NCBI RefSeq assembly: GCF_002282895.1 | Contig: NZ_NRRB01000006.1 | Coordinates: forward strand, 1-64,000 | Origin: Paraferrimonas haliotis | GTDB lineage: Bacteria; Pseudomonadota; Gammaproteobacteria; Enterobacterales; Shewanellaceae | Direction: 5' to 3' | DNA: 64,000 nucleotides | In this document: one piece after another, positions 29,781 to 39,117 of the stretch | How the letters are laid out: each line of letters opens with the position of its first letter | Numbering within the stretch: position 1 is the stretch's first letter | Notes under the pieces: model-generated | Told to the model about the DNA's origin: nothing | Database searches by the model: none | What the model saw: only the letters and a program-made list of their open reading frames with translations | Position numbers and translations under genes: made by a program

Positions 29781-30104
29781 TTTTAACTCCAATAATGAGC
29801 CTATAAACCAAAAATATTTTTAGCTATTGCAAACGCTAAGCTAATGATTGAGCGCAATATTAATCGATTAAGGCTTAACCAATGCTGTATCAAAAGTGAG
29901 CGCTAGGGTAATCCTAAAAAGGCAATAGTATGTGTCCTATACACAAAGATTAGTGCACAAGTGGACAAGCCTTTGTGTTCGCTGTAACGAGATGTGTCTA
30001 AAGTCCTTGATAAAAACATGTGTTTACAACTGTGACTGGGGCGCAACAAATGGTAAATTAAGCGCTGTTTTATAAATTAACTCCAATGGAACTTTGAAAA
30101 CTTA
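29781..30104. other. divergent intergenic region upstream of ubiF
   Basis: 324 AT-rich bases without a credible open frame. It must hold the promoters of the leftward exported-protein gene and of ubiF. I could not settle a sigma70 promoter for either, and no riboswitch or obvious operator was seen. Confidence 0.5.
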
Positions 30105-31277
30105 ATGCAAGCGTTTGATGTAATTATAAATGGTGGTGGCATGGTTGGTGCGGCTGCAGCCGTAGGCCTTGCCGAACTGGGGTTGAAAGTAGCGGTGGTT
30201 GAGCGTTATCGACCAAAACAGTACGCCGCAACACAGCCGTTAGACCTGCGAGTTTCTGCCATCAGCGTTGCATCAGAGCAGCTTTTGGCACAGCTTGGGG
30301 TTTGGCCTCAAGTCATCGCGCAAAGAGCTTGTCCGTACCTAGGGTTAGAAACTTGGGAACAAGACGGATTCAATACAGAGTTTCATGCCTCTCAAGTTGG
30401 TTCGTCTCATTTAGGGCACATTGTAGAAAACCGCATTATTCAATTGGCGTTGTGGCAGCGTTTGCAAAGCTTTGCCGATGTGACAATTTTTGACCATCAT
30501 CAAATTAACCGCTTTGAATTGCTCACTCATGGCGTTCAAGTGACGCTCGATAATGAGCAGGAATTAACAGCAAAGCTCTTGGTCGGCGCTGATGGTGCTC
30601 AATCGAAAGTTCGGCAATGGACGGGTATTGGTATAAGTGGTTGGGAATACAAACAGCATGCAATGCTGATTAACGTCACCACTGAGGCCGGCCAACAAGA
30701 CGTAACTTGGCAGCAATTTTTTCCGTCAGGCCCCAGAGCCTTCTTACCCTTGGTGGGTAATCACGCCAGTTTGGTGTGGTATGACGCAGCAGAGCGCATT
30801 GCCCAGTTATCGCAATTAACGCCAGAGCAGTTACAACAAGAGATCAGACAAGCGTTTCCGAGTCGACTGGGTGAATTTAAGGTCGACGGCTTTGGCGAGT
30901 TTCCGTTAGTGCGCCGTCATGCGCAGCGATACGTCGATCAACATGTGGTGTTGGTGGGAGATGCCGCGCACACCATTAACCCATTAGCTGGGCAAGGGGT
31001 TAACCTTGGATTTAAGGACGTCAAAGCACTAATCGATACCATCGCGCAGGCCAAAGATGCCGATCAGGATTGGAGCGCCTTAGTTCAACTGCAGAAATAC
31101 CAAAGTAAACGTTATAAAGATAACCTACTGATGATGTCTGCAATGGATATGTTTTACGCCACCTTTAGTAACAAAATCACGCCGATTAAAGTCCTTCGAA
31201 ACGTAGGCTTAAAACTTGCGAATCATTCGGGACCGGTTAAGAAACAAGTATTGAAATACGCCATGGGCCTTAAATAG
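30105..31277 (+). CDS. ubiF: ubiquinone hydroxylase UbiF
   Basis: 390-residue FAD monooxygenase of the UbiH/UbiF/VisC family, which hydroxylates the ubiquinone ring. The dinucleotide fold GGGMVG is at residues 10-15, and the second FAD motif DAAHTINPLAGQG starts at Asp286. The family alone does not separate UbiF from UbiH or UbiI; the position divergent from miaB, as in E. coli, favours UbiF (C6 hydroxylase). The ribosome site GGAAC before the ATG is weak. Confidence 0.85.
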   Translation: MQAFDVIINGGGMVGAAAAVGLAELGLKVAVVERYRPKQYAATQPLDLRVSAISVASEQLLAQLGVWPQVIAQRACPYLGLETWEQDGFNTEFHASQVGSSHLGHIVENRIIQLALWQRLQSFADVTIFDHHQINRFELLTHGVQVTLDNEQELTAKLLVGADGAQSKVRQWTGIGISGWEYKQHAMLINVTTEAGQQDVTWQQFFPSGPRAFLPLVGNHASLVWYDAAERIAQLSQLTPEQLQQEIRQAFPSRLGEFKVDGFGEFPLVRRHAQRYVDQHVVLVGDAAHTINPLAGQGVNLGFKDVKALIDTIAQAKDADQDWSALVQLQKYQSKRYKDNLLMMSAMDMFYATFSNKITPIKVLRNVGLKLANHSGPVKKQVLKYAMGLK

Positions 31278-31302
31278 GCCACCTCGTTAAATTGGACATT
31301 AC

Positions 31303-33195
31303 ATGAGCACTTTAAGTAAAGCGACCTTGTCAATCACTGCACTCTTCGCAGCAAGTTTGTTGGTAGGATGTGAGAGCCAACCTAAACCCATCGAGCCGGT
31401 ACAAGTTGCACCGCTTACGCTAACGGTAGCGCACATTAATGACACCCATTCGAATTTTGAGCCGTTAACGCGAAAGTGGCAGCCTAAAGTGTTAAACGCT
31501 ACCACAGTGGAGTCCCAAGTAGGTGGGTATCCTCGGCTTGCGACAGCCCTTAAGGAGGCACGCCAACGAGCTAAAGACAAGGGCGTTGCTTTTTTAGCTT
31601 TGCACGGTGGCGATGCCTTCCAAGGATCTTTGTACTTCTCTTTATATAAAGGCTCGGCTAACCAGCGTTTACTCAACGAGTTTGGGTTAGACGCGATGGT
31701 AATTGGTAATCACGAGTTTGACTTGGGTGATCAGGCTTTGCTGGACTTTGCCTCGGGCACCAACTTCCCAGTACTTGCTGCCAATATGGAAATCACGCCG
31801 GCGTCGGTATTGTCGCAAACCGACAACATCAAGCCTTACATTATTAAAGAGTTAAACGGCCATAAGGTGGGTATTTTTGGACTGGTGTTAGAAGACTTGC
31901 CGAAATTGGCTTCTCCAGGAAAAGGCTTGAAGTTTGACGGAGAAGTGAAGTCGGCGCAGGCAACCGTGGATAAATTGGTGAGCCTTGGTGTGAATCACAT
32001 CGTTATGGTGAGCCACATTGGCCTCGATAGAGATTTGCGAATTGCCGAACAGGTCAATGGTGTTGATTTGATCGTTGGCGGTCATTCGCACACCTTGCTG
32101 GGTGATTTTACCGATTTCGGTCTTGCGGACATCGAAGGTTATGCCGCAATGCATACTAACCCTAATGGCGGCAAAACCTGTGTAGTGCAAGCGGGCGAAT
32201 ATGCTCAGGCCGCGGGTGAGCTTACGGTGAAATTTAACGACTACGGCCAAATTGTTTCCTGTGATGGCAGTAACCGTTTGTTGTTTAGCGATAAGTTTAA
32301 GGTAGAAACCGATGCCGGTGCTCAACCGGCCAGTGCCGCTGTGGAAGAAAAGCTGCATGACTACATTGAAGAACACCCGCGAGCGACCTTGATGGCGGAA
32401 GACAGCACCACTCGCGAACTTATTGAACGGGATTACGCACCCGGGCTTGCGGCCTACTCGAGCAAGGTGATCGCTCAGGTCGTTGATGACAATGACCCGG
32501 TGGATAAAACCATGCTGGATCACGTTCGAATTCCAGGTAAAAGCCGCGGCGGCGCTTCGTTAGCGGTAACCGGCTCGGAAGCCGCCGCTGTAGTCGCTGC
32601 AGCCTTTGCTTGGAAAGTGCCACACGCTGATATGGTTATTATTAACGCGGGTGGCGTGCGCGCTCCTATTGTGGGTGGCAGTGACGGCATTACTGCCGGT
32701 TACGTACTGGGCACTTTGTTGCCGTTCAACGGCACCTTAAGCACAGTGCAAATGCGCGGCGACGACATTAAAGCCATGCTTGAACATGTGATTAATAACT
32801 CCACCAACCCAAATGCTGTAAGCGACGGTGGTTTCCCTGCGATGGCAAACTTAAAAGTTAGCTACAATGGAAAATTGGCTGAGGGAGAGCGATTAGAGTA
32901 CGTGAAGCTATGTCCTAAACAGGATTTTACTCAATGTCAGAGGCTGCAGGATAACGAAGTTTATACTGTGCTGACGAGTACCTTCTTAGCCGGTGGTAAA
33001 GACGGCTACGATGCCTTTGTTAATGCAAGCATAGGCAAGCCAATCGATACCGGTTTTGTAGATAGTGAAACCATGATCGAATACGCTACTGACAAAGGCA
33101 TTTTAACTGAAATACCGACCGGTATGACCTTTGTTCCGGCGGATTTCGCTAAGGGCCAAATAGACAAGCCCTTGTCGAAGCCTGAAGATAATTGA
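31303..33195 (+). CDS. 5'-nucleotidase/UDP-sugar hydrolase lipoprotein
   Basis: 630-residue metallophosphatase of the UshA/NutA family that dephosphorylates extracellular nucleotides so that the nucleoside can be imported. The lipobox is LVGC (Cys23). The metal site is Asp47/His49 (AHINDTH), Asp104 (GGDAFQG) and Asn136/His137 (IGNHEFD); a 5_nucleotid_C substrate domain fills the C-terminal half. The lipid anchor resembles Vibrio NutA rather than soluble E. coli UshA. It follows ubiF by 25 bases and ends with its own terminator. Confidence 0.93.
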   Translation: MSTLSKATLSITALFAASLLVGCESQPKPIEPVQVAPLTLTVAHINDTHSNFEPLTRKWQPKVLNATTVESQVGGYPRLATALKEARQRAKDKGVAFLALHGGDAFQGSLYFSLYKGSANQRLLNEFGLDAMVIGNHEFDLGDQALLDFASGTNFPVLAANMEITPASVLSQTDNIKPYIIKELNGHKVGIFGLVLEDLPKLASPGKGLKFDGEVKSAQATVDKLVSLGVNHIVMVSHIGLDRDLRIAEQVNGVDLIVGGHSHTLLGDFTDFGLADIEGYAAMHTNPNGGKTCVVQAGEYAQAAGELTVKFNDYGQIVSCDGSNRLLFSDKFKVETDAGAQPASAAVEEKLHDYIEEHPRATLMAEDSTTRELIERDYAPGLAAYSSKVIAQVVDDNDPVDKTMLDHVRIPGKSRGGASLAVTGSEAAAVVAAAFAWKVPHADMVIINAGGVRAPIVGGSDGITAGYVLGTLLPFNGTLSTVQMRGDDIKAMLEHVINNSTNPNAVSDGGFPAMANLKVSYNGKLAEGERLEYVKLCPKQDFTQCQRLQDNEVYTVLTSTFLAGGKDGYDAFVNASIGKPIDTGFVDSETMIEYATDKGILTEIPTGMTFVPADFAKGQIDKPLSKPEDN

Positions 33196-33252
33196 TGACT
33201 CGCTGGCATTGGTGACCCGTTGTCATTGATGTCGCTTAGGTCATGGCGAGAG

Positions 33253-33283
33253 CGGCGCAACAATGATATTATGCGCCGTTTTT
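33253..33283 (+). terminator. intrinsic terminator after nucleotidase gene
   Basis: CGGCGCA (33253-33259) pairs with TGCGCCG (33272-33278) over a 12-base loop and is followed by TTTTTA. It lies 58 bases after the nucleotidase stop and 38 bases before pth. Confidence 0.75.
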
Positions 33284-33320
33284 AATCGCATTCCATAAAG
33301 CGTTACGAGAAATTAGGGTC

Positions 33321-33917
33321 ATGAGCGACATCAAACTGATAGTAGGGCTTGCTAATCCGGGCGCCGAATACGACAGAACTCGCCACAACGCAGGGGCATG
33401 GTATGTTCAAGAGTTGGCGCGAGTTGCCGGTACTACCTTTAAAGCGGATGCAAAGTATTTCGGCTTAACCGCTCAGGCTAACTTGTCGGGCAAGCCAGTT
33501 CGGCTGCTCATTCCAACGACTTATATGAACTTAAGCGGTAAGTCGGTTGCAGCATTGGCGAACTTTTTTCGAATTTTACCCGAACAAATATTAGTGGCTC
33601 ATGATGAGCTAGACTTGCCTCCGGGCGTTGCCAAATTCAAATTGGGCGGCGGTCATGGGGGCCATAACGGTCTTCGCGATATTATTAGCAAAATGGCGAA
33701 CGACAAAGGATTTTATCGATTGCGGATCGGCATCGGTCACCCAGGCGACAAGCACCAAGTCTCCAGCTTTGTGTTGGGCAGAGCTCCGGCCAATGAACAA
33801 AGTGCAATCGACGCGGCGGTGGACGAAGCGGTTCGTTGCACCGAAACATTGTTTAAACTAGATATGACAAAGGCGATGAATCGTTTACATACATTCAAAG
33901 CTGAAGTAACTAAATAA
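33321..33917 (+). CDS. pth: peptidyl-tRNA hydrolase
   Basis: 198-residue Pth, which rescues tRNA from stalled peptidyl-tRNA. The motif [17 protein letters not shown] gives Asn12 and the catalytic His22; the later [10 protein letters not shown] block is also typical. Followed after 11 bases by ychF, the usual pth-ychF operon. Confidence 0.98.
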   Translation: MSDIKLIVGLANPGAEYDRTRHNAGAWYVQELARVAGTTFKADAKYFGLTAQANLSGKPVRLLIPTTYMNLSGKSVAALANFFRILPEQILVAHDELDLPPGVAKFKLGGGHGGHNGLRDIISKMANDKGFYRLRIGIGHPGDKHQVSSFVLGRAPANEQSAIDAAVDEAVRCTETLFKLDMTKAMNRLHTFKAEVTK

Positions 33918-33928
33918 AGGGTCTTACC

Positions 33929-35020
33929 ATGGGTTTTAAATGTGGCATTGTCGGCTTACCAAATGTTGGTAAATCAACGCTTTTCAACGCACTTACCAAA
34001 GCGGGAATTGAAGCCGCTAACTTTCCGTTTTGTACTATTGAACCTAACACGGGCGTGGTGCCGGTGCCGGATTTGCGTCTCAATGCACTGGCGGACATTG
34101 TAAACCCACAGCGGGTCTTACCGACAACTATGGAATTCGTTGATATCGCGGGTCTTGTTGCAGGTGCATCTAAAGGCGAAGGACTTGGAAATCAGTTCTT
34201 AGCAAACATTCGTGAAACCGATGCCATTGGCCACGTAGTCCGTTGTTTTGACGACCCTAACGTAGTGCATGTTGCCGGTAGCGTTTCCCCAGCGGACGAT
34301 ATTGAGGTGATTAATACCGAGCTTGCACTGGCGGATCTAGACACCTGTGAACGAGCCATTCATCGCCAATCTAAAAAGGCGAAAGGCGGTGATAAGGAAG
34401 CTAAGTTCGAAATTGAAGTTCTACAAAAATTCCTACCCATTTTGGAAGAAGCGCAAATGCTGCGCAGCGTAGAACTTTCTAAAGAAGAGCGCAAAGCCAT
34501 TAGCTATCTGAACTTCTTAACGCTCAAGCCAACCATGTACATCGCCAATGTTGCGGAAGACGGTTTCGAAGATAACCCACTTTTAGATACGGTTAAGCAA
34601 ATTGCTGAAACTGAAAACGCCGTTGTCGTAGCCGTATGCGCATCCATAGAATCTGAGATAGCAGAGCTTGAGGATGAAGAGCGCGAAGAATTCATGGCAG
34701 ACATGGGGCTTGAAGAAGCAGGGCTGGATCGTGTTATTCGCGCCGGTTACGACTTATTAAACTTACAAACCTACTTTACTGCGGGTGTTAAAGAAGTGCG
34801 GGCATGGACAGTACACATTGGTGCTACCGCACCTCAAGCAGCTGGTAAAATTCATACCGATTTTGAGAAAGGCTTTATTAGAGCGGAGATCGTTGGTTAT
34901 CAAGACTACATTGATAACCAAGGTGAATCGGGCGCTAAAGATGCCGGCAAGTGGCGCCTAGAAGGTAAAGACTACATTGTGAAAGATGGCGACGTGATCC
35001 ACTTCCGGTTTAACGTGTAG
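33929..35020 (+). CDS. ychF: ribosome-binding ATPase YchF
   Basis: 363-residue Obg-family P-loop protein that prefers ATP to GTP and binds the 70S ribosome. The P-loop GLPNVGKST is at residues 8-16; a helical domain and a C-terminal TGS domain follow. Length equals E. coli YchF (363). Ends at an intrinsic terminator shared with the convergent FUSC gene. Confidence 0.98.
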   Translation: MGFKCGIVGLPNVGKSTLFNALTKAGIEAANFPFCTIEPNTGVVPVPDLRLNALADIVNPQRVLPTTMEFVDIAGLVAGASKGEGLGNQFLANIRETDAIGHVVRCFDDPNVVHVAGSVSPADDIEVINTELALADLDTCERAIHRQSKKAKGGDKEAKFEIEVLQKFLPILEEAQMLRSVELSKEERKAISYLNFLTLKPTMYIANVAEDGFEDNPLLDTVKQIAETENAVVVAVCASIESEIAELEDEEREEFMADMGLEEAGLDRVIRAGYDLLNLQTYFTAGVKEVRAWTVHIGATAPQAAGKIHTDFEKGFIRAEIVGYQDYIDNQGESGAKDAGKWRLEGKDYIVKDGDVIHFRFNV

Positions 35021-35050
35021 CTCTTTATTACGCTGACTGTACAGGCACAA

Positions 35051-35078
35051 AAGGCTCCTATTTAGGAGTCTTTTTTTT
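35051..35078. terminator. intrinsic terminator after ychF, overlapping FUSC 3' end
   Basis: AAGGCTCCTA (35051-35060) pairs with TAGGAGTCTT (35063-35072) with one G-T pair, followed by eight T on the plus strand. The last codons and stop of the convergent gene at 35062 lie inside the structure, so the T tract doubles as its Lys-Lys codons. Confidence 0.85.
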
Positions 35079-36135
35079 GCGGCAAATTAATCGCGAACAC
35101 CAGCAAGGTTTTAAGGGAATGCAGGTCTCTTAGCAATTCCGTGGTGAGCCAAATATGGCTTTGTAAGGCCATAGGAATGTCGCCTGGGTGTTGATTAAGC
35201 CGTTGTTCCACCTCTTTGCATCCGGTGGCTATTTGATTCGACCAATCGTCATTTTGACTGTAAGTATTTTGAATAAAAAAGATGATATCGTTAAACGCGA
35301 GTTGCACTAGGTTCATGCAGTGTTCCATGTCTTTTTGCAACTGCGGTTGTTGGCTCAAAAGCACGCTGTGGGCTGGGTTTGCCACGAGCTCGAGATGGTG
35401 AATAATGTTGCGCAGTTTGACATGAATTGCGGTGATGGCCTGGGGGTCGATTTTTGTTTCTTTGTTAATGGCCCCAATGAGGGTTGAAAGCTTAACAAAC
35501 TGCGTTATTTGGGTGCTTTTAAGTCGTTCAAATTGCTTTGGTGGAAGTGCGTTACTTCGACTCGAACCGGCATACATTTGTTGGCAGGAGGCAACGATTC
35601 TAGCTAATCGAAAGCGCCAATCGGCATAGGCTCGCTGTGGGTAAATCAGGCAAAAGATGAGCGCAAATACACTGCCGATAATGATGTCAACGCCCCGCCA
35701 GAGACCGTAGCTAATATTGCCATCGCTTCCCCCTAAAAAGACCATCATAGTGAGCCCAATCAATAAGCCCATGTATGGGTAGCGACCCAAGGCTAAGTAG
35801 GCACTTACGTAGATACAAACAGTGGTCCATATCAACATTAGAACATAAGATTGTTCGCCAATTAATATTGAAATGATAGCGGCGATAATGCCCAGCAGGG
35901 TGCCACCAATGCGATGCAGTACCCGCTCGATGACGTTACCTAGGTAGGATACCGGCCCCATGACTACGATAAAGGTAACCAGTATCCATTCTGCCTGGGC
36001 CAGATGAAGCACCTTTTCTATATAGGGTAGGACTAAAAAGATGGCTAAAAACGCTAACGCGACGCGAATAGCGTGCACTGTGCGGTAATGCTCACAGATA
36101 AGATTGTCTAGCTTAGTTAAGGGGTAAGCTTTCAC
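35062..36135 (-). CDS. FUSC-family inner-membrane protein
   Basis: 357-residue FUSC-domain protein. About six helices occupy residues 22-175; the remaining half is a soluble helical region. The family includes AaeB, which exports aromatic acids, and YccS/YhfK of unknown role; this single-unit protein is shorter than those. The start is GTG at 36135 with GGAG 5 bases upstream. It is divergent from the ArsR-type repressor across 122 AT-rich bases, so that repressor may control it (inference). Confidence 0.85.
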   Translation of the reverse strand: MKAYPLTKLDNLICEHYRTVHAIRVALAFLAIFLVLPYIEKVLHLAQAEWILVTFIVVMGPVSYLGNVIERVLHRIGGTLLGIIAAIISILIGEQSYVLMLIWTTVCIYVSAYLALGRYPYMGLLIGLTMMVFLGGSDGNISYGLWRGVDIIIGSVFALIFCLIYPQRAYADWRFRLARIVASCQQMYAGSSRSNALPPKQFERLKSTQITQFVKLSTLIGAINKETKIDPQAITAIHVKLRNIIHHLELVANPAHSVLLSQQPQLQKDMEHCMNLVQLAFNDIIFFIQNTYSQNDDWSNQIATGCKEVEQRLNQHPGDIPMALQSHIWLTTELLRDLHSLKTLLVFAINLPQKKDS

Positions 36136-36257
36136 TTAGGCTCCAGTCGCGACGGCAATAAAGATTGCGTATTAAAATATACTAATACCTTAATACTCTA
36201 ATTTCCGCTAGAATAACAAGTTGCAATTATACTGTATCCAATTAAAGAGATTAACCA

Positions 36258-36566
36258 ATGCCTCAATCGTCAACCATGAGCATCGATGACATGAGCCACC
36301 AATGCGAACAAGTGGCGAAGGTGTTAAAGGTGTTAGCTCACCCTAAACGCCTATTATTACTATGCCATTTAGTTGAAGGTGAAAAAAGTGTGTCGCAATT
36401 AGAAGCGCTCACTGAGTTATCCCAATCTCAGGTTTCTCAATTTCTAAGAAACATGTTGCTGCAAGGCTTGGTAAGCGTAAGAAGCCAAGGTAGCTTTAAG
36501 TATTATTCCGTGAGTAATCGCGAGTTGGAGCAACTGCTGCAAGCCTTACATCAAGTCTATTGTTAA
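36258..36566 (+). CDS. ArsR-family repressor, likely persulfide/redox sensor
   Basis: 102-residue winged-helix repressor. The recognition region is LTELSQSQVSQFLRNM. It lacks the ELCVCDL metal motif of ArsR. It carries Cys36 (in LLLLCHL) and Cys102 as the last residue (HQVYC), 66 apart; BigR, SqrR and E. coli YgaV have the same two positions and use them as a dithiol switch for sulfane sulfur. A third cysteine, Cys16, is extra. AGAGA precedes the ATG. Targets are likely the divergent FUSC gene, itself, or the barrel-like gene downstream. Confidence 0.85.
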   Translation: MPQSSTMSIDDMSHQCEQVAKVLKVLAHPKRLLLLCHLVEGEKSVSQLEALTELSQSQVSQFLRNMLLQGLVSVRSQGSFKYYSVSNRELEQLLQALHQVYC

Positions 36567-36622
36567 CCCTATGGCGTTAAGCGTACCTTAACCCTCCTAA
36601 TTCGAGTCTGCCCTGTTGCTGC

Positions 36623-36700
36623 GATATTCTAGTCGCATCTTGTTCAGGGGGGCATTTGATTTATCGAATATCCCACGAAAATTTTTACTATTCGAGAGGA
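36623..36700 (+). promoter_or_regulatory. nested inverted repeats before the barrel-protein gene
   Basis: GATATTC (36623-36629) is the inverse of GAATATC (36666-36672). TCGAATA (36664-36670) is also the inverse of TATTCGA (36689-36695), which abuts the Shine-Dalgarno AGAGGA (36695-36700). The two pairings share the middle arm, so they exclude each other. They could be operator half-sites or a leader RNA switch. Function not shown. Confidence 0.4.
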
Positions 36701-36707
36701 TATTTCA

Positions 36708-37433
36708 ATGTCTTTAAATTCTAAGATTCTAGCGGCTTCTGTCGTTCTAGCGCTTTCATCTACTGCGGTTATGGCCAACGAAGAAAGCAAAGATGTCAAC
36801 TATGGCGATCCAACAGCTTCGTTCAGCACGTTAGGTGTAAGTGCATCTAAAGATGCAACACAAATCAATGGTATGTATGGTGCTGGTGCTAATATCTTCC
36901 AACTGGATGTTACCCGTCAAAACAAATCCGGCGAGTTTTCTGGTCGTGGTCGTTATTTTCGTGTAACCGATGGACTTGGCTTCTCGGTGGATGTTTTGGG
37001 TGACAAACATAGCCGTACTGCGTTAGGTGGCTTGATCTACAAGTTCCAAGTAACCGACAACATCATGATTTTCCCAATGTTAAGTGCCGGTGCAACCAGT
37101 GCTAAAGGCATTCATGCGGTACCTGAGTTGTATGGCAACAATGCTAAGGCTGACGATAGCACTAAATGGGAAACACAAGGTTTGGTACAAGCGGGTGTTT
37201 ACGCTATGTACGCATTTGATGCCGGTCACTGGTTATACGCCAACCCGAAATCAACCTACCTATTCAAGGCTAAAGAATACGTAAACCAAGTCGAAGTGGG
37301 CGGTGGCTTTATGATAGCTCCTCAGGCTTCCATCGGTTTTAAAGTTGAACACACCATGGACACCAAAGACGCTATCGGTAACAAAGTTAAAGCCGATACT
37401 GTGACTTGGTTGCAAGCGAACTACTACTTCTAA
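36708..37433 (+). CDS. putative outer-membrane beta-barrel protein
   Basis: 241-residue exported protein, signal peptide cleaved near AVMAN. The mature part alternates polar and hydrophobic residues in short strands and ends WLQANYYF, the aromatic C-terminus typical of BAM-inserted barrels. About 220 residues would suit an 8-10 strand barrel. No specific family recognised. The ribosome site AGAGGA precedes the ATG. It lies 141 bases after the ArsR-type gene; the intervening leader contains nested inverted repeats. Confidence 0.7.
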   Translation: MSLNSKILAASVVLALSSTAVMANEESKDVNYGDPTASFSTLGVSASKDATQINGMYGAGANIFQLDVTRQNKSGEFSGRGRYFRVTDGLGFSVDVLGDKHSRTALGGLIYKFQVTDNIMIFPMLSAGATSAKGIHAVPELYGNNAKADDSTKWETQGLVQAGVYAMYAFDAGHWLYANPKSTYLFKAKEYVNQVEVGGGFMIAPQASIGFKVEHTMDTKDAIGNKVKADTVTWLQANYYF

Positions 37434-37834
37434 TTGAGTTAGCCGTAGTAAAGGGAGAGTGCGGCAGTGAGCGACGACTGCACTCTCACCGCGCAGGCCG
37501 AGTAATCGGACTGTGCAAGCGTTGCTCAATAGTGTTTTTATCATTTGTTCTCTTAGAAACGGACGTCACACTCAACAGAGCTACTTCTAATTATTGGAAG
37601 TAGCTTTTTTTTGTTGTATTCGTTAGCAAATTATTCGGTTGTTATCGGATATTTATAAAACCGCAACCAATAGGTATGCATTAGTGAATGCTTATCTCGC
37701 TATGGGGCTCATTACTCGGCCGCGCTTGATTGGCTTGAATGGCTTTGCTAGTGTACTTTGCTAACTATAAAACAAGACTCTACCAGCCCCCAGCATTTTG
37801 AGGGCGGTGACCCGCCAAAACGAAGGACGCTATT
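37434..37834. other. intergenic region between barrel gene and permease
   Basis: 401 bases with no credible gene. It holds a terminator at 37579-37612 and a TATAAA at about 37766 that may serve the permease. A small hairpin GGCGG-TGAC-CCGCC (37803-37816) lies 5 bases before the permease Shine-Dalgarno. No TyrR box (TGTAAA-N6-TTTACA) was found. Confidence 0.45.
37579..37612 (+). terminator. intrinsic terminator
   Basis: AGCTACTTC (37579-37587) pairs with GAAGTAGCT (37597-37605), loop 9 bases, followed by eight T. It lies 145 bases after the barrel-protein stop and probably ends its transcript. Confidence 0.85.
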
Positions 37835-39025
37835 TTGAATCTAAAATCACTCGGCTCAATCGCTATTGTTGCCGGAACAGCTATTGGTGCAGGAATGCTT
37901 GCGTTGCCGCTTGCAACCGCATCAATGGGTTTCGAACAAGCCATGCTGCTCATGATCATTATTTGGGTTATCTCAGTGTATACGGCACTGTTAATGCTCG
38001 AAGTAAATTTGAAATCAGGCATCGGCGATAATCTTCATGCCATTACCGGAAAACTGCTCGGTCGTCCTGGCCAAATTGTACTTGGCGCCTCCATGTTGGG
38101 CTTGCTGTATTCTTTAACAGCTGCTTACTTGACTGGGGGTGCATCGTTACTGGCGGCTCGAGCGGACGCTTGGTTTGACGTAACACTGAACAACACCGTA
38201 GCAGTGCTTATTTTCACCGTTGTACTTGGTGCTTTTGCTGCTGTGGGTGTTGCATGGGTAGACAGACTCTCGCGCATGCTGTTTTCAGTCATGATGGTGA
38301 TCTTAGTCATCGTGTTGTTTGCCTTGGTTGGGCAAGTTGAAGTGGGGGGGCTAACCCGCACCATAGTGGCCAGTCATGATGAAATGACTTGGATACAAGC
38401 CATTCCGGTTGTGTTTACCTCGTTTGGCTTTCATGTGTGCATTGCCACCTTAGTAGGGTATTTAGACGGTAAACAAAAGCCGCTACGCAAAGTTTTGATT
38501 ATCGGCTCTACCATCCCTTTGATTTGTTATACCTTCTGGTTAATTGCCGCTTTCGGTACTGTAGGCATTGATAAGTTAGTGACGTTAGACGGTGGTGTGG
38601 CCGCTATGATTAGCGCGATGCAGCATGGTAATGCAGATTCTTGGATTGGCACTTTAGTTTTCGCATTCGCGGATCTGGCCTTGATCACTTCATTCTTAGG
38701 GGTAACCTTGAGTCTGTTTGATTTCTTACAGGAATTAACCGCCGCTAAAGGTGATTTTGCTGGACGAGCACGTACGGCATTGATTACCTACTTGCCACCG
38801 TTGGCATTAGCCATGTACTACCCGCAAGGCTTTGTGGCGTTATTAGGATTTGCAGCGATTCCTTTGGTCGTCATGGTATTGTTTATTCCAGCGATTGGGG
38901 CTATGAAGCAGCGTAAGTTGCAACCTGAAGGTTACCAAGTAATGGGTGGTAACGCGGGTCTATTTGGCACCATCGCTGTCGGTGTTGCCATTATCGCAGC
39001 TCAGGTTATTGCGGTGCTGGGCTAG
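37835..39025 (+). CDS. tyrP: TyrP-like aromatic amino-acid permease
   Basis: 396-residue inner-membrane symporter of the HAAAP family with about 11 helices. It tracks E. coli TyrP strongly: LGSIAIVAGTAIGAGMLALP at the start and IPVVFTSFGFHVC in the middle. Tyrosine import by proton symport is likely; tryptophan (Mtr-like) is the alternative. The start is TTG at 37835, with GAAGGA at 37822-37827; no ATG or GTG fits the conserved N-terminus. A bidirectional terminator separates it from arcA. Confidence 0.92.
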   Translation: MNLKSLGSIAIVAGTAIGAGMLALPLATASMGFEQAMLLMIIIWVISVYTALLMLEVNLKSGIGDNLHAITGKLLGRPGQIVLGASMLGLLYSLTAAYLTGGASLLAARADAWFDVTLNNTVAVLIFTVVLGAFAAVGVAWVDRLSRMLFSVMMVILVIVLFALVGQVEVGGLTRTIVASHDEMTWIQAIPVVFTSFGFHVCIATLVGYLDGKQKPLRKVLIIGSTIPLICYTFWLIAAFGTVGIDKLVTLDGGVAAMISAMQHGNADSWIGTLVFAFADLALITSFLGVTLSLFDFLQELTAAKGDFAGRARTALITYLPPLALAMYYPQGFVALLGFAAIPLVVMVLFIPAIGAMKQRKLQPEGYQVMGGNAGLFGTIAVGVAIIAAQVIAVLG

Positions 39026-39068
39026 TAAAATAGCCAGAGTGTCGCTCACTTAGAAAAAGCATAAGCAT

Positions 39069-39105
39069 AAAAAAGCCGGTAATCTTGCGATTACCGGCTT
39101 TTTTG
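39069..39105. terminator. bidirectional terminator between permease and arcA
   Basis: AAAAGCCGGTAATC (39071-39084) pairs perfectly with GATTACCGGCTTTT across a TTGC loop. T runs flank both sides, so it can end both convergent transcripts. Confidence 0.9.
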
Positions 39106-39117
39106 TTTGAAGGGGGA

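Noticed and set aside
31888-32523. Long minus-strand open frame inside the 5'-nucleotidase gene
   Set aside because: It is a shadow of the well-supported nucleotidase frame on the other strand and resembles no protein.
37613-37834. TyrR box before the TyrP-like gene
   Set aside because: No TGTAAA-N6-TTTACA or close variant is present.
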